NCBI GenBank assembly: GCA_026770615.1 | Contig: MU631435.1 | Span: forward strand, 59,153-78,654 | Direction of reading: 5' to 3' | DNA length: 19,502 nucleotides | From: Pavlovales sp. CCMP2436 | Taxonomy: Eukaryota > Haptophyta > Pavlovophyceae > Pavlovales | Shown here: positions 6,801 to 14,423 of the stretch, piece by piece | How positions within the stretch are numbered: the first letter of the stretch is position 1 | How the letters are laid out: every line of letters starts with the position of its first letter | Notes under the pieces: model-generated | The model's input: the letters and a program-made list of their open reading frames with translations, nothing else | Told to the model about the DNA's origin: nothing | Database searches by the model: none | Made by a program: the position numbers and the translations under genes

Positions 6801-8572
6801 GCAGACTTTGGCGGAGGCGGGATGGGCGGGGGGGTGGGGGGGGCGCCTGTGGGCATGGATGGCTTTAGCGCTCCCGGTATGATGGGGGGCGCCCCCGGCG
6901 AGATGCCTCCCTCTGGTGGCATGGGGGGCCCACCTAGCGGCATGATGGGCGGTGGGGGAATGGGAGGCATGCCGCAGCAGCAGCAGCAGGGCTTCGGTGG
7001 GGCGCTGGGGATGATGGGGGGTATGCCTGGGCAGCAGGCGCAGTGGGGGCAGCCGCAGCAGCAGCCGCAGCCGGGGCTGGCTGCGCCCAAGACGGGTTCT
7101 GCGCCGAAGGACCGCAGCCGACCAATCGACTTTGACATGTGCGTTTTTTTTGTTTTTTTGGTTGTTGATTGTTGCTGTTTTTGTGTTTATGTTCATATTA
7201 CTCACATTATTATTTTTAATGTTGCATTCTTCTTCATAATTTGCAGCCGACCCATCGACTTCGACATGTGCGTGATTTTTGTTGTTACTGTTTTTGTGTT
7301 AATTTTCATATTATTTACAATATTTTCATACGTTGCAATATTCTTCCTATTTTGCAGCCGACCATTCGACTTTTTCTATTAATCTATCCTACACGCTCCA
7401 CTAACTAATTCACTTGTGATTGTAAGATCTACAAAAAAAAATCCCTCGGTGTTCAGCTCTTTTTTTCAACTTTTTGATGTTTTTTTTTTTTGTAGGTTCT
7501 CCGAGCTGACAAATATCGGCGCGCGTTGTTGCAGCACTGTCCTAACTTCCTTTTCGCTTTTAATATAAAATGACATTATACACGTAGGTTCTCGGACGCA
7601 GGTGGCTCGAGTCACCCCGCCGACGGTGGCGGCGGGATGCCCGGTCCTGGAGGAGGCATGCCCGCGCACGGCAACGGGTACAACGGCAACCGCAATTCTT
7701 CACCCGTGCCCTTGCCCAGCCGTTCGCGCGGGAACTCGGACGTACCCCCCTGGCAAGGACAGGGGCAGATGGGGATGGGGGGGCAGCCAGGAGGTCAGGG
7801 CGGGTTCAACGGGCAGCTTGGGTTCAACGGGGGGGGACCCCCTGGTGGGCAGAGCGGCGGGTTTGGCGGGCAGCAGATGAGTGGGCAGCAAATGGGGGCG
7901 CAGATGGGGGGGATGGGAGGGCAGATGAGGAGGATGGGAGGCCCCCCTGGCGGGCAGCAGATGGGTGGGTTTGGTGGGCAGCAGGGGCAGTTCCAGGGGG
8001 GGGCGCAGATGGGCGGTCTGGCCGGGGGCATGCAGCAGGGCGGGTATGGCGGCCAGTACCCGGGCCAGGGCATGCAGGGGCAGGGCATGCAGGGGCAGGG
8101 CATGCAGGGCGGGTTCGGCGGTCAGCAGATGCAAGGTCTTTCCCAAAACTTCGGAGGTCCGATGCCCGGCGGCGGTGGGTACGGGGGGGGCATGCCGCAC
8201 CCACCACCGGAGGCAGCCAAACCGGACCCGTTCGCCTCGCTTACTCCCGGGCTCGGCGCGAAGAAGCCGCAGCCGGCCGGACAGGCGGGGGGCTACGGCG
8301 GCGCGCAAAACGGTCAGGGGATGGGCATGGGCGGGATGGGGGGACCACCCCAGCAGGGCATGGGTGGGATGGGGGGACCACCCCAGCAGGGCATGGGCGG
8401 GATGGGCATGCATCAGGGTGGGTTCGGGCAGCAGATGGGCGGGATGCCCCAGCAGCAAGGCGGGTACGGCATGCCCGGGCAGATGATGCCGCAGCAGGGA
8501 TTCCAGCAGCCGCAGCAGGGCTTCCAGCAACCCCAGCAGCAGCAGCAACAGCCACAACAGGGCTTCTTCTGA
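3809..8572 (+). CDS. AGFG/AGD14-type ArfGAP with a giant Gly/Met/Gln-rich tail
   Basis: Exons inferred by frame continuity: 3809-3904, 4068-4129, 4272-4329, 4664-4741, 4963-5653, 5781-5843, 5998-7138 and 7588-8572, total 3174 nt, 1057 residues. A 21-nt mini-exon at 7247-7267 could be added in frame. Residues about 10-123 form an ArfGAP zinc domain: CADC (26-29), 16 residues, CTTC (46-49), then SGIHR with the arginine finger Arg54, HRIKSVGMSTF (58-68), and KQFINAKYVNKRWAP (109-123). HRIKS and VNKR place it near animal AGFG and plant AGD14. Such proteins stimulate GTP hydrolysis on Arf GTPases and act in vesicle traffic. The tail is low-complexity (Q-runs, GGM, DFG, FVGPPG repeats) and carries endocytic-adaptor motifs DPF (in GGDPFGG), NPF (in DNPFAAP) and DPFASL near the C-terminus. 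Such motifs bind EH-domain or AP-2 proteins in other families. The tail is far longer than usual and spans several duplicated introns. Confidence 0.85.
4238..4259 (+). repeat. 22-nt motif near the acceptor of ArfGAP intron 2
   Basis: CCGCGAACCCGGC followed by TGTTACGCG ends 12 nt before the end of intron 2. The same 22 nt with one C/T difference end intron 4 (4938-4959), only 3 nt before that intron's end. They are not in coding sequence. Confidence 0.85.
4501..4656 (+). repeat. introner-like repeat, 3' block, copy 2 (inside ArfGAP intron 3)
   Basis: This occupies the 3' half of the 334-nt intron 3 (4330-4663) and ends seven bases before the exon. It aligns with the MsrB intron block (928-1086, minus) throughout. 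The 5' half of intron 3 (4330-4500) does not match the MsrB intron's 5' block, so the two introns share only their 3' module. Confidence 0.88.
4938..4959 (+). repeat. 22-nt motif at the acceptor of ArfGAP intron 4
   Basis: Second copy of the 22-nt motif at 4238-4259 (one mismatch). It is followed directly by CAG and the exon. The same motif next to two acceptors of one gene suggests copying of intron ends. Confidence 0.85.
5654..5997 (+). repeat. tandemly duplicated exon-intron unit (ArfGAP introns 5 and 6)
   Basis: Intron 5 (5654-5780) and intron 6 (5844-5997) are recognisably the same intron. Both start GGGAG|GT with an AT-rich 5' half, share GAATATTATTATT, then AATGTGAAC, a CATCAC segment and an AATAACTAA branch-point-like end just before the acceptor. 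The preceding exon ends also match: APPPQQQMGGQ upstream of intron 5 and APPQQQMGGQ upstream of intron 6. The 63-nt exon between them is therefore part of a duplicated unit that lengthened the tail in frame. Confidence 0.8.
5917..5948 (+). repeat. GAA/AAG microsatellite inside intron 6
   Basis: About ten GAA units lie within ArfGAP intron 6 and account for much of its extra length relative to intron 5. Confidence 0.9.
7114..7382 (+). repeat. three tandem copies of a 21-nt mini-exon with its intron
   Basis: GCAGCCGACC recurs at 7114, 7243 and 7354. The first two copies continue through ATCGACTT and GACATGTGCG, so each unit has an acceptor (TTGCAG or CGCAG), a 21-nt exon encoding RPIDFD plus two bases, and a GTGCG donor. 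The third copy diverges after TTCGACTTTTT and ends in TAA at 7380-7382. Splicing the first copy (ending 7138) or the second (7247-7267) to 7588 keeps frame (AT + G = Met). A GTAGGTTCTC acceptor context at 7491-7500 is repeated at 7584-7593, giving a possible alternative acceptor. Confidence 0.75.
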
Positions 8573-9386
8573 GTCTGAGTCCGCTGCTCGCTTCGAGCGC
8601 CGACTGAACATTTTATGCTACCTGGCCGCTCTCCTGAGCGCCTCCTGGGTGTCTCGCAGCTCGATGGCTTTGCTAGCGCTCCCCGCGAGTGGCAGACTTA
8701 TTGCTCCGGGCGAGTTGGCAGGCGAGAATATGGATATATTTGTCAAAGGTATTTGGACTAACTATATAATTACTTTCTAATTTATTCCGCTCAAGTCCTC
8801 TCATAATCGTCGTCGGTTCATAACAACGTCACTTTCGCAAGTGAATCCGCCGTTCCAGCAGGTCTTCAGCTGCGCCTGTGCTTCGTGACCACTACTGAAA
8901 AAAAATACATAGTTGAGTTACCGAACACGCCGATGTCTTTTCCACATTGTCGCCGCCGTTGCCGCCTTCCATGTGCCGCTGTCGTCCTCGTCCGATCCAC
9001 CCACGTTCGACTTCCACCACAGCTTGCACCGTCTCCTTCTCTCGAGCTGCTCCGGCTGCGGCTGCCACCGTTCCCATCTCCACCACGCCGGCACCCTCGC
9101 TCTCACCTCCCCCCTCTCCTCTCCCCTCGCCGTTTTGGATTCGTCAGTCTTAATTTCCGGCTTCTTATTCTTGGGTTAGACTGTTCTCAGTTGCTACAAA
9201 GTGTGTCTCGCCTTCATCGCTGGAAATTACGCATATCATCCTTCCTCCGTTGCGTGACTCTGCAATTAGCTCAGGAAAGGATTTTACCTTAGCTTAAGGC
9301 CGGGCTGTCCACCCGTTCCCGTTTGCGCTGCATGGTAAAAGGCCGTTCAGAGGCTCACCGCGATAGATAGCGATGAATTTATGGAT
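8573..9386. other. intergenic region downstream of the ArfGAP gene
   Basis: The ArfGAP 3' end must lie here, but no AATAAA was seen close to the stop. Positions 8780-8863 are a dispersed repeat. Positions 8940-9120 are C-rich and open in several frames (Pro/Ser/Arg/His-rich peptides), with no recognisable domain, so I call no gene. Confidence 0.4.
8780..8863 (+). repeat. dispersed ~80-bp repeat, copy 1
   Basis: This shares ATTTATTCCGCTC, TCGTCGGTTCATAAC, ACGTCACTT and GTGAATCCGCCGT-CCAGCAGGT with 14346-14423 in the same orientation. Neither copy lies in a recognised gene. Confidence 0.8.
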
Positions 9387-9605
9387 TTACCCCTGTTCCA
9401 GTCTCTTGATCAGATCCACATCTTTGCCTACGCATATGGCGATGCTGTAGAGCATGTTATTGTTCATCCATGCCGCCTGATTTGGTCTGAAGTGAGGCGG
9501 CCCGTACTTCGCTTGCGCTTCGATTGGCCAAACGTTACGAATTAGCCGGTGGTCAAGGTCGTTGCCTATAGGGTCACCTACATTCTCCAATCTGCGTAGA
9601 TTCAT
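9387..9605 (-). pseudogene. decayed ORF of unknown origin
   Basis: On the minus strand a peptide beginning MNLRRLENVGDPIGND and containing FRPNQAAWMNNNMLYSIAI reads as protein-like, without low complexity. In the same frame the reading continues upstream past a TAG (near 9644) through AYKVMETASPYTVL. Another minus ORF (9808-9996) lies further upstream. This pattern of good sequence broken by stops suggests a relic, perhaps of a mobile element or a dead gene. No conserved domain was recognised. The 72-residue frame itself could instead be a short genuine exon. Confidence 0.3.
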
Positions 9606-10278
9606 CTGCTCCTGGACGTGTTGAGGGAGGCTGTGGACCTATATGATCGCCACATTTCGTAGTGCTATGGCTGCCTCCCAGCAAACCGTCCTTCCTGCGC
9701 TTTTCAGCACAGTGTACGGGGAGGCAGTTTCCATCACTTTGTATGCTTGCGTAGGTTAGGTTTACTCTTGCCAGTAGCGCTCTCAGGTTGCCAGCCAGTT
9801 TGTTTGTCTATAGATCTACGGTGATTGTCACGTCTTCTTCCTCTGTAGGAGGGGCTTTTTGTGCTCTGCTAGCCTTTCTTCCTGCTGCCCGTGGGCCCGC
9901 TGATTTGGGTAGTGAGGTGTTAGTCCTAGCGTTAGGTACCCCGATAGTAATAACAACCAAACCAGTGCCACTACTGGCTTTCTTGCATTGCCTCACCCTT
10001 GGCGTACGCGTCGCTGGCCCAGGCCGCGCGCGAGCTCTCGGTGGGGTATGCGCGCGTTGGCGAGCAAATGCCTTGCCGCCTACCCTCTACCAAGACTATC
10101 CGTGCGGGTTGCCGCGCCAAAGGGACAAAGAAGGCGGACTGAACTGCACTTTACACTTGAGTTAAACGGTCGCTAAACATGGCTAAAATAGACCCTACAA
10201 TTTTTATCGCCTGCCGGCGAGGAGGCCTACTGGCCGGGCGCCTCCGGCTCGTCAGACTGCTAAAAAGCCGGAATAGTC
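9606..10278. other. relic-rich non-coding stretch
   Basis: It contains minus-strand open segments (9808-9996, with KASRAQKAPPTEEEDVTIT) separated by stops, plus a plus-strand frame at 9788-10165 that I regard as a shadow. Nothing can be assigned to a family. Confidence 0.35.
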
Positions 10279-10362
10279 ATGAGATCCGGGATGAGATCCG
10301 GGATGAGGTCCGGGATGGTCCGGGATGGTCCGGGATGAGATCCGGGATGATCCGGGATGAGG
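10279..10362 (+). repeat. minisatellite, GATCCGGGAT-type unit
   Basis: About eight imperfect 10-15-bp units (GAGATCCGGGAT, GGTCCGGGAT, GATCCGGGAT) lie in direct orientation upstream of the dynein-like exon. This is not a CRISPR array: the units are contiguous and without spacers. Confidence 0.9.
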
Positions 10363-10648
10363 TTAGTAATCTTGCACTTAGCTGTATGTATTTAAAGGAG
10401 AAAGTTACTGTACAATGACAAACTCGGAATATTGTATGTAGTTCTATGTACTTTCACTGCTTATCGGTGTGAATTAATATCATTAATATTGTGCAGGCTA
10501 ACGCATCTCTGACTGCTCAGCTGCCTGCAACATTTTCTTTTTGGTGCCTTCCGACTTGCAGCCTCAGGGTATATGTCTTCTGCCTGCTGACCACCACCTC
10601 CTGCCACGATTCCCCTGGATCGATTCTACTACGTGCGCTCGTCCGCAG

Positions 10649-10918
10649 GCCCTTTTTCGCCCGTGCGCAATGATGGTGCCCGACTACGCGCTGATCGCCG
10701 AGATCTCGCTGCACGCCGGTGGCTTCCATGAGGCGCGCACGTGCGCGGCCAAGCTGGTCGGCTGCCTGCAGCTCTGCTCGGAGCAGCTGAGCGCGCGGGA
10801 CCACTGCGACTGGGGCATGCGCGCAGTCAAGGCCGTCATCGTTGCGGCGGCCGTGCTTAAGGCGCAGCGGCGCGAGCGACGTTCCTCCGTGGACTCCTTG
10901 CCAGAGCGAGCGAGCGCG
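10649..10918 (+). pseudogene. orphan dynein heavy-chain exon (AAA1 region)
   Basis: A 90-codon open segment is bounded by a good acceptor (GTCCGCAG, 10641-10648) and a donor (GCG|GTACGC, 10919), phase 0 at both ends. The peptide ALFRPCAMMVPDYALIAEIS continues with GGFHEARTCAAKLVG, LCSEQLSARDHCDWGMRAVK and VIVAAAVLKAQRRE. This is the highly conserved stretch of axonemal and cytoplasmic dynein heavy chains that follows the AAA1 core. The family would require upstream P-loop and downstream AAA modules; no matching exon was found within several hundred bases on either side. It is probably a translocated or relic exon, although a gene with very long introns cannot be excluded. Dynein ancestry is very likely; functionality is doubtful. 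Confidence 0.7.
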
Positions 10919-11460
10919 GTACGCGCTCAAGCCCTTGTATTAGTAGTAGGATTGGTATAAACAACACCGTGTGTGGCTCTCTTGGGCGGGGGGCTGATCG
11001 GAGTACTAACTAGTCAGTTAGTGAATATAAGCGTATACTGGTAACTTAAACGCACTTCTCCTCGCAGAACCCGTGCGGCATGTGACCAATGTAGATCGGA
11101 GAGAGCCGCGCTGGTCATCTCTTTTCCGCTTCTCCGCCTCCGTCTCAGCATGGATACACCTCGAGTAAAGGTCTTAGACTTGATATACAGCTCAGTCGTG
11201 TAGGAGATGAGGACTGAGTTTGCTCACACAGACTTGAAACACTCAGACGTGAAGCTCAGGCGTAAAGCTCAGATGTTGTTGACTGACCCAGCTGTGAAGC
11301 TCAGACTCAGAGACATGAAGACTGAAGATGGAATGTGCCCGACTTGAGCCGGCCCATGAGGCAGGTATGTAGCGCCAGCGGTTCTCGATCGAGGAACCCC
11401 TTGGTCGAGGCCGCCGGCGCTACGCCAGGTCGTTGTGCGTGTGCCAGGGCCGCGCCATGC
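10919..11460. other. non-coding region between the dynein fragment and the sHSP-like gene
   Basis: A CTCCTCGCAG acceptor-like site lies at 11059-11068, but the sequence behind it stops after five codons and does not continue dynein. From about 11245 to 11330 short degenerate repeats of GTGAAGCTCAG / GTAAAGCTCAG occur. A palindromic structure at 11369-11423 follows the stop of the minus-strand sHSP-like gene. Confidence 0.4.
11369..11423. other. palindrome just downstream of the sHSP-like stop codon
   Basis: GTAGCGCCAGCGG (11369-11381) pairs with 11411-11423 (12 of 13), and the interior contains CTCGATCGAG, itself a palindrome. On the minus strand it lies about 40-90 nt after the stop codon, so it could fold in the 3' UTR or act at the transcript end. 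This is inference only. Confidence 0.5.
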
Positions 11461-12003
11461 TTACGGCGACATGCCGAGCTGGCCGCACTCCTCGCCCTTG
11501 CCGATGATATTGACCTTGAGCGCCTTCGGCTGGAGCCCCCCCGCGAGCGCGGGCATGTTGGACTGGGGCAGGAGCGACTGCGCCTCGCGGGGGATGCACA
11601 CCACCACGCGGCCGCCGCGCGTCTCGGCGGTGACGAGCTCGGGCTTGATCACCCCGCGCGGCAGCGTCATGATGTGGGTAGCGCTGGCGGAGTGGTTGGG
11701 CGAGGTGTTCGAGCCAGTGACGGTGAGCGTGCCCGCGGCCGCGTTGCAGTCGACACTGAGCTGGTCGAAACCGGCCATGTCCTCAAAGCACACGCACACC
11801 GCCTGATCGGCCGAGGTCTCAACCCTCATCGACTGGTTGAGCTGGCGCGGGATGTCCTCGAGCATGTTGCCCATCATGCCGCCCATGCCGCCCATGCCCT
11901 GGAACATGGACGAGAGCTCGAGGTCGAGAAGGGACGTCGGCGTCGAGCGCGAGAGGGCGATCGACCGCTCGAGGTACGGCGAGAACGGCATCAGGTGGAA
12001 CAT
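11461..12003 (-). CDS. small heat-shock (alpha-crystallin-like) protein, 180 residues
   Basis: Single minus-strand exon. The start at 12003 (MFHLMPFSPYLERS) is preferred over the in-frame ATG at 12114 because the broken paralogue at 13319 also begins MFHL. An N-terminal arm with a Gly/Met run (residues 34-47) precedes an alpha-crystallin-like domain at about 58-140. It has the expected order SMRVETSADQAVCVCFEDM, GTLTVTG (91-97), THIMTLPRGV, ELVTAETRGGRVVVCIPRE. A VNI motif (164-166) sits where small heat-shock proteins carry the C-terminal I/V-x-I/V anchor. Members of the family hold unfolding proteins as oligomers in the cytosol or organelles. The domain match rests on pattern recognition; overall identity to textbook members is low. 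No heat-shock element was checked with certainty. Confidence 0.7.
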   Translation of the reverse strand: MFHLMPFSPYLERSIALSRSTPTSLLDLELSSMFQGMGGMGGMMGNMLEDIPRQLNQSMRVETSADQAVCVCFEDMAGFDQLSVDCNAAAGTLTVTGSNTSPNHSASATHIMTLPRGVIKPELVTAETRGGRVVVCIPREAQSLLPQSNMPALAGGLQPKALKVNIIGKGEECGQLGMSP

Positions 12004-12255
12004 CTTGTGGGGCGAGGAGAAGGTGTTGTGAGGACGGCGAGACTGAGCGGACGGCACTCTACACGGCGGATGGCACTCAAATGATCTCTTAGATTGAGTC
12101 ACCCAAAAAAGCACAAAATAAGATGGCAGTTTTATAGCGACATCTAATAAGTAAGACGGGGCAATTTATAGACCGGGACCTCACTGCGCCCCTCGTCGAG
12201 ATGCCCGAAAAAGCGCACCTACAAAAAAAATGGCAAATAGCGACGACAGGTCCAA
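12004..12255. other. upstream region of the sHSP-like gene
   Basis: This is presumably the 5' UTR and promoter of the minus-strand gene. The frame stays open upstream of the chosen ATG to 12114, so a longer N-terminus is possible. No clear regulatory motif was identified. Confidence 0.35.
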
Positions 12256-12775
12256 GACCTGTTGACAGGGGTTCAATCGATATCTTCAATACGCGCAACG
12301 TGACACACGTGCCGTCTGCAAGCACCATCAACGCGGGGGGCACTCGATGCTGACGGCCATCGGTGACAAATAATAAGCGGCTTTATTAAGCTGCGGCGGC
12401 CCAGGCGCGGTCGAGGCGGGGCGTGGGGGCCGGGGCGCCCACACTCACACCCTTCGGTGTGAGTGCTGGTGCATGAGGGTTTGGGTCGATCGCTCGACCT
12501 CAGCCTGACGTCGACCAAGCCAGTGACTGAACAACACCTGTTGAACCATGCTGAGCCGCTAATATATATATATATATATATTAGATGAAAGGTGTTATCA
12601 TGGAACTTTCCAGATGCAGACTCGAGCCTACTCTGTGCCATGCCTTTTTCACTTTCAGGCTGGACTCACACTTGCTCGTCTTGCAATCAGCCGTCGCTTC
12701 TACTCTACGAGTGGATTTTTCAGGTGCCGTCGTCCGCAGCCGAGCCCAAAAAACAAGAGTGTGAACGAAAAAGCG
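12256..12775 (+). repeat. segmental duplication, unit a
   Basis: This matches 15054-15430 in order and orientation. Shared stretches are TGTTGACAG, ACGTGACACACGTGCCGTCT, CACTCGATGCTGACG, GGTGACAAATAATAA, GACTCGAGCCTA/GGCTCGAGCCTA, TCTTGCAATCAGC and GCCGTCGTCCGCAGC followed by GAGCCCAAAAAACAA. The copies differ by an inserted segment in unit a (about 12389-12578) and an AAT expansion in unit b. Each unit lies upstream of an sHSP-like copy (13319 or 15556). Reading frames are not conserved between the units, so they are probably non-coding. Confidence 0.85.
12389..12578. mobile_element. possible ~190-bp insertion inside duplication unit a
   Basis: This segment is absent from unit b. It contains a perfect 10-bp hairpin CACTCACACC / GGTGTGAGTG (12442-12465, 4-nt loop) and ends in an AT dinucleotide run. 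TATTA occurs on both sides (12384-12388 and 12579-12583), which could be a target-site duplication, although the AT-rich context makes this weak. No transposase is encoded, so it would be non-autonomous at most. Confidence 0.35.
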
Positions 12776-12841
12776 GATTTGAGCCTGAATAATTCCTCTC
12801 TCTCGGCAAGCGCGCGCGCGTGCGGGCGGGCATTATTGTAG

Positions 12842-13009
12842 GTGCGACGACTGATTGCTGGCTGGAGCACTCGTAAGCGAGCGAGCGAGAAGGGTAAGGC
12901 CTCATCTGCTCCTAAGAAGAGAAAGAAATCGTGTGTGAGTCTTCGAGATCTGACCGACGGCCGCTGTGACAATATTAATATCGCTTTTTCTGCCGATTGC
13001 TTGTTATAA
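12842..13009 (+). other. short basic open segment, possible exon
   Basis: After an acceptor-like TTATTGTAG (12833-12841) there are 55 open codons and TAA at 13007-13009. The peptide contains KRASEKGKASSAPKKRKK followed by SCVSLRDLTDGRCDN. APKKRKK resembles a nuclear localisation signal. There is no start codon or partner exon, and the opposite strand also has an open frame (12700-13056), so this is only a candidate. Confidence 0.2.
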
Positions 13010-13318
13010 TATGTATAGCAGACGATATTTATAATACGCAGGTTGTTCCTACGCACAGGATGTACACGACGAGGTACACATTCGTCGGCTGCAAGGGTGG
13101 CTCACGTCATGCGCACGTAGGAGTTGATGGAGCTCTACATCTTATTTATTTTTCGCTGAAGTTGGTCCCAATTCAAACAAAAAATAATCACTAAAATTTG
13201 CAACACCAAAAAACAAAAAAAATCATCTATTCTGTAGAGTGTTTCGCCTCCGTCCGCACCCTTTTGTGATCGCGCGTCTTACGCCCCAACGTCTTACAGT
13301 TTTGAACGACACGCGCCA
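13010..13318. other. AT-rich stretch upstream of the broken sHSP copy
   Basis: It contains poly-A-rich DNA (about 13178-13220). The end, 13278-13318, is nearly identical to the sequence before 15556 and marks a duplicated 5' flank. A short frame at 13041-13194 (MYTTRYTFVGCKGG) after an ATACGCAG site is not assignable. Confidence 0.35.
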
Positions 13319-13751
13319 ATGTTCCACCTCACCTCGGTCTCGCCCTTCCTCGCCCTCCCGTTTGACCGCCGCATTTTCCCGCCGCCCTGGGAGCGAAGCC
13401 TGGCCGTCAACCACCTTGGCCATCCGATCCACCACACTCCAATCGTCGAGACCCTCTTCCCGCACAAGGCGAAGGCAGATGTCTACGACTACTGGTGGCC
13501 CATCGGTGAGTCGATAAAAGTCGAGACCATGGCCGACCAGACGGTGCGCGTGACCTTCGAGGGCATAGCGCGCTCACTTCGAGGACAGGGGTACGCTCAC
13601 CGTCAGCGGCACGGACGCCTCGGCCAAGTACTCCGCCAGCGCGAGTCATTCCGTCTCGTTGCAGTGCGTGGTGACCAAACCCTAGCTTGTCACCGCCGAG
13701 ACGTGCGGCGGCGGCGTCGTGGTGACAATCCCTCACGAGGCGCGGGTCTAA
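13319..13751 (+). pseudogene. broken paralogue of the sHSP-like gene
   Basis: The first 84 codons (MFHLTSVSPF through SIKVETMADQTVRVTFEGIA) follow the intact gene at 11461-12003. The homology then continues in the +1 frame from about 13572: HFEDRGTLTVSGTDAS, then SASASHSVSLQ, TKP, an in-frame TAG at 13683-13685, LVTAETCGGGVVVTIPHEA and TAA at 13749-13751. About ten residues corresponding to GFDQLSVDCN of the intact copy are missing at the break. One frameshift/deletion plus a premature stop make it very unlikely to be functional. It is on the opposite strand to the intact copy. Its 5' flank (13278-13318) is shared with 15512-15555. Confidence 0.8.
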
Positions 13752-13958
13752 AGAAGCATGGCGGCCGTTGACCAGCCAGCGGGACAAGTGAGGCCCAACA
13801 GTTGATGAGACGGAATCAGCACTCAGTGTTGATCAAGGTGACGTTTACAGGTGCAGTGCGACGATGTAGCGTGTTTGGGCTTGCCAATCGCCGACTTAAG
13901 CATGGGTAGAGTCACAACCGGGCTCCTGAGAAACGATATTAGGAACAAGCTATGTGTG

Positions 13959-13986
13959 TGTAAGTTTCTAGTTAAACGTCCGTCCG
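13959..13986 (+). repeat. third copy of the 29-bp repeat
   Basis: TGTAAGTTTCTAGTTAAACG onward matches 2086-2113 exactly for at least 27 bases. It then diverges by a small insertion before a shared CCCGGGAGG. It shows the repeat is dispersed and not just the ends of one element. Confidence 0.9.
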
Positions 13987-14345
13987 ACCCGGGAGGATCT
14001 CACTGGATTTAATTGTTGAAAAACACTCAGATAGACTAAAGAAAAACACTCAGATCCAGGGATCCACCAGGAGCGCTCTTTTTAATAATACTAATATTAT
14101 TATTCGAATCAAACCAAGCGGGCTGCGTTCGATAAGGTGCAACGGAATTATCAGGCGGGCTCCCGGTTGGTCTGGTCGATGCGCATGTCCAGAGGGCCGT
14201 ACCGTCTGCAGAGTAAGCGAAAAAGGACACGTAAATATAACAATCGAAAAAAGGAATAAAATGAAGAAGTTATGATTAGTTGGTCAGGCCCGTGCGCCTT
14301 CGCGCTGCAAGTCGGGCGCTTGTTAAATGGGCTATTATTTTGTTA

Positions 14346-14423
14346 TTTATTCCGCTCGACTCTCATCGTCGGTTCATAACGACGTCACTTACTCTGAGAG
14401 GTGAATCCGCCGTGCCAGCAGGT
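14346..14423 (+). repeat. dispersed ~80-bp repeat, copy 2
   Basis: Second copy of 8780-8863, same orientation, with a few small indels. Both end CCAGCAGGT, which resembles an exon-end or donor context. Confidence 0.8.

Noticed and set aside
5864..7138. A 424-codon minus-strand frame rich in Pro, Ile and Pro-Pro runs
   Set aside because: It is the exact antisense shadow of the Gly/Met-rich ArfGAP exon 7. The plus strand keeps frame across introns with matching splice sites; the minus frame only reflects GGN/ATG repeats read backwards.
10279..10362. CRISPR-like array of short repeats
   Set aside because: The units are contiguous, of varying length and without spacers, and the host is eukaryotic; it is a minisatellite.
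11335..12084. A 249-codon plus-strand frame (His/Arg/Ala-rich)
   Set aside because: It is antisense to the alpha-crystallin-like gene and has no protein-like motif order.
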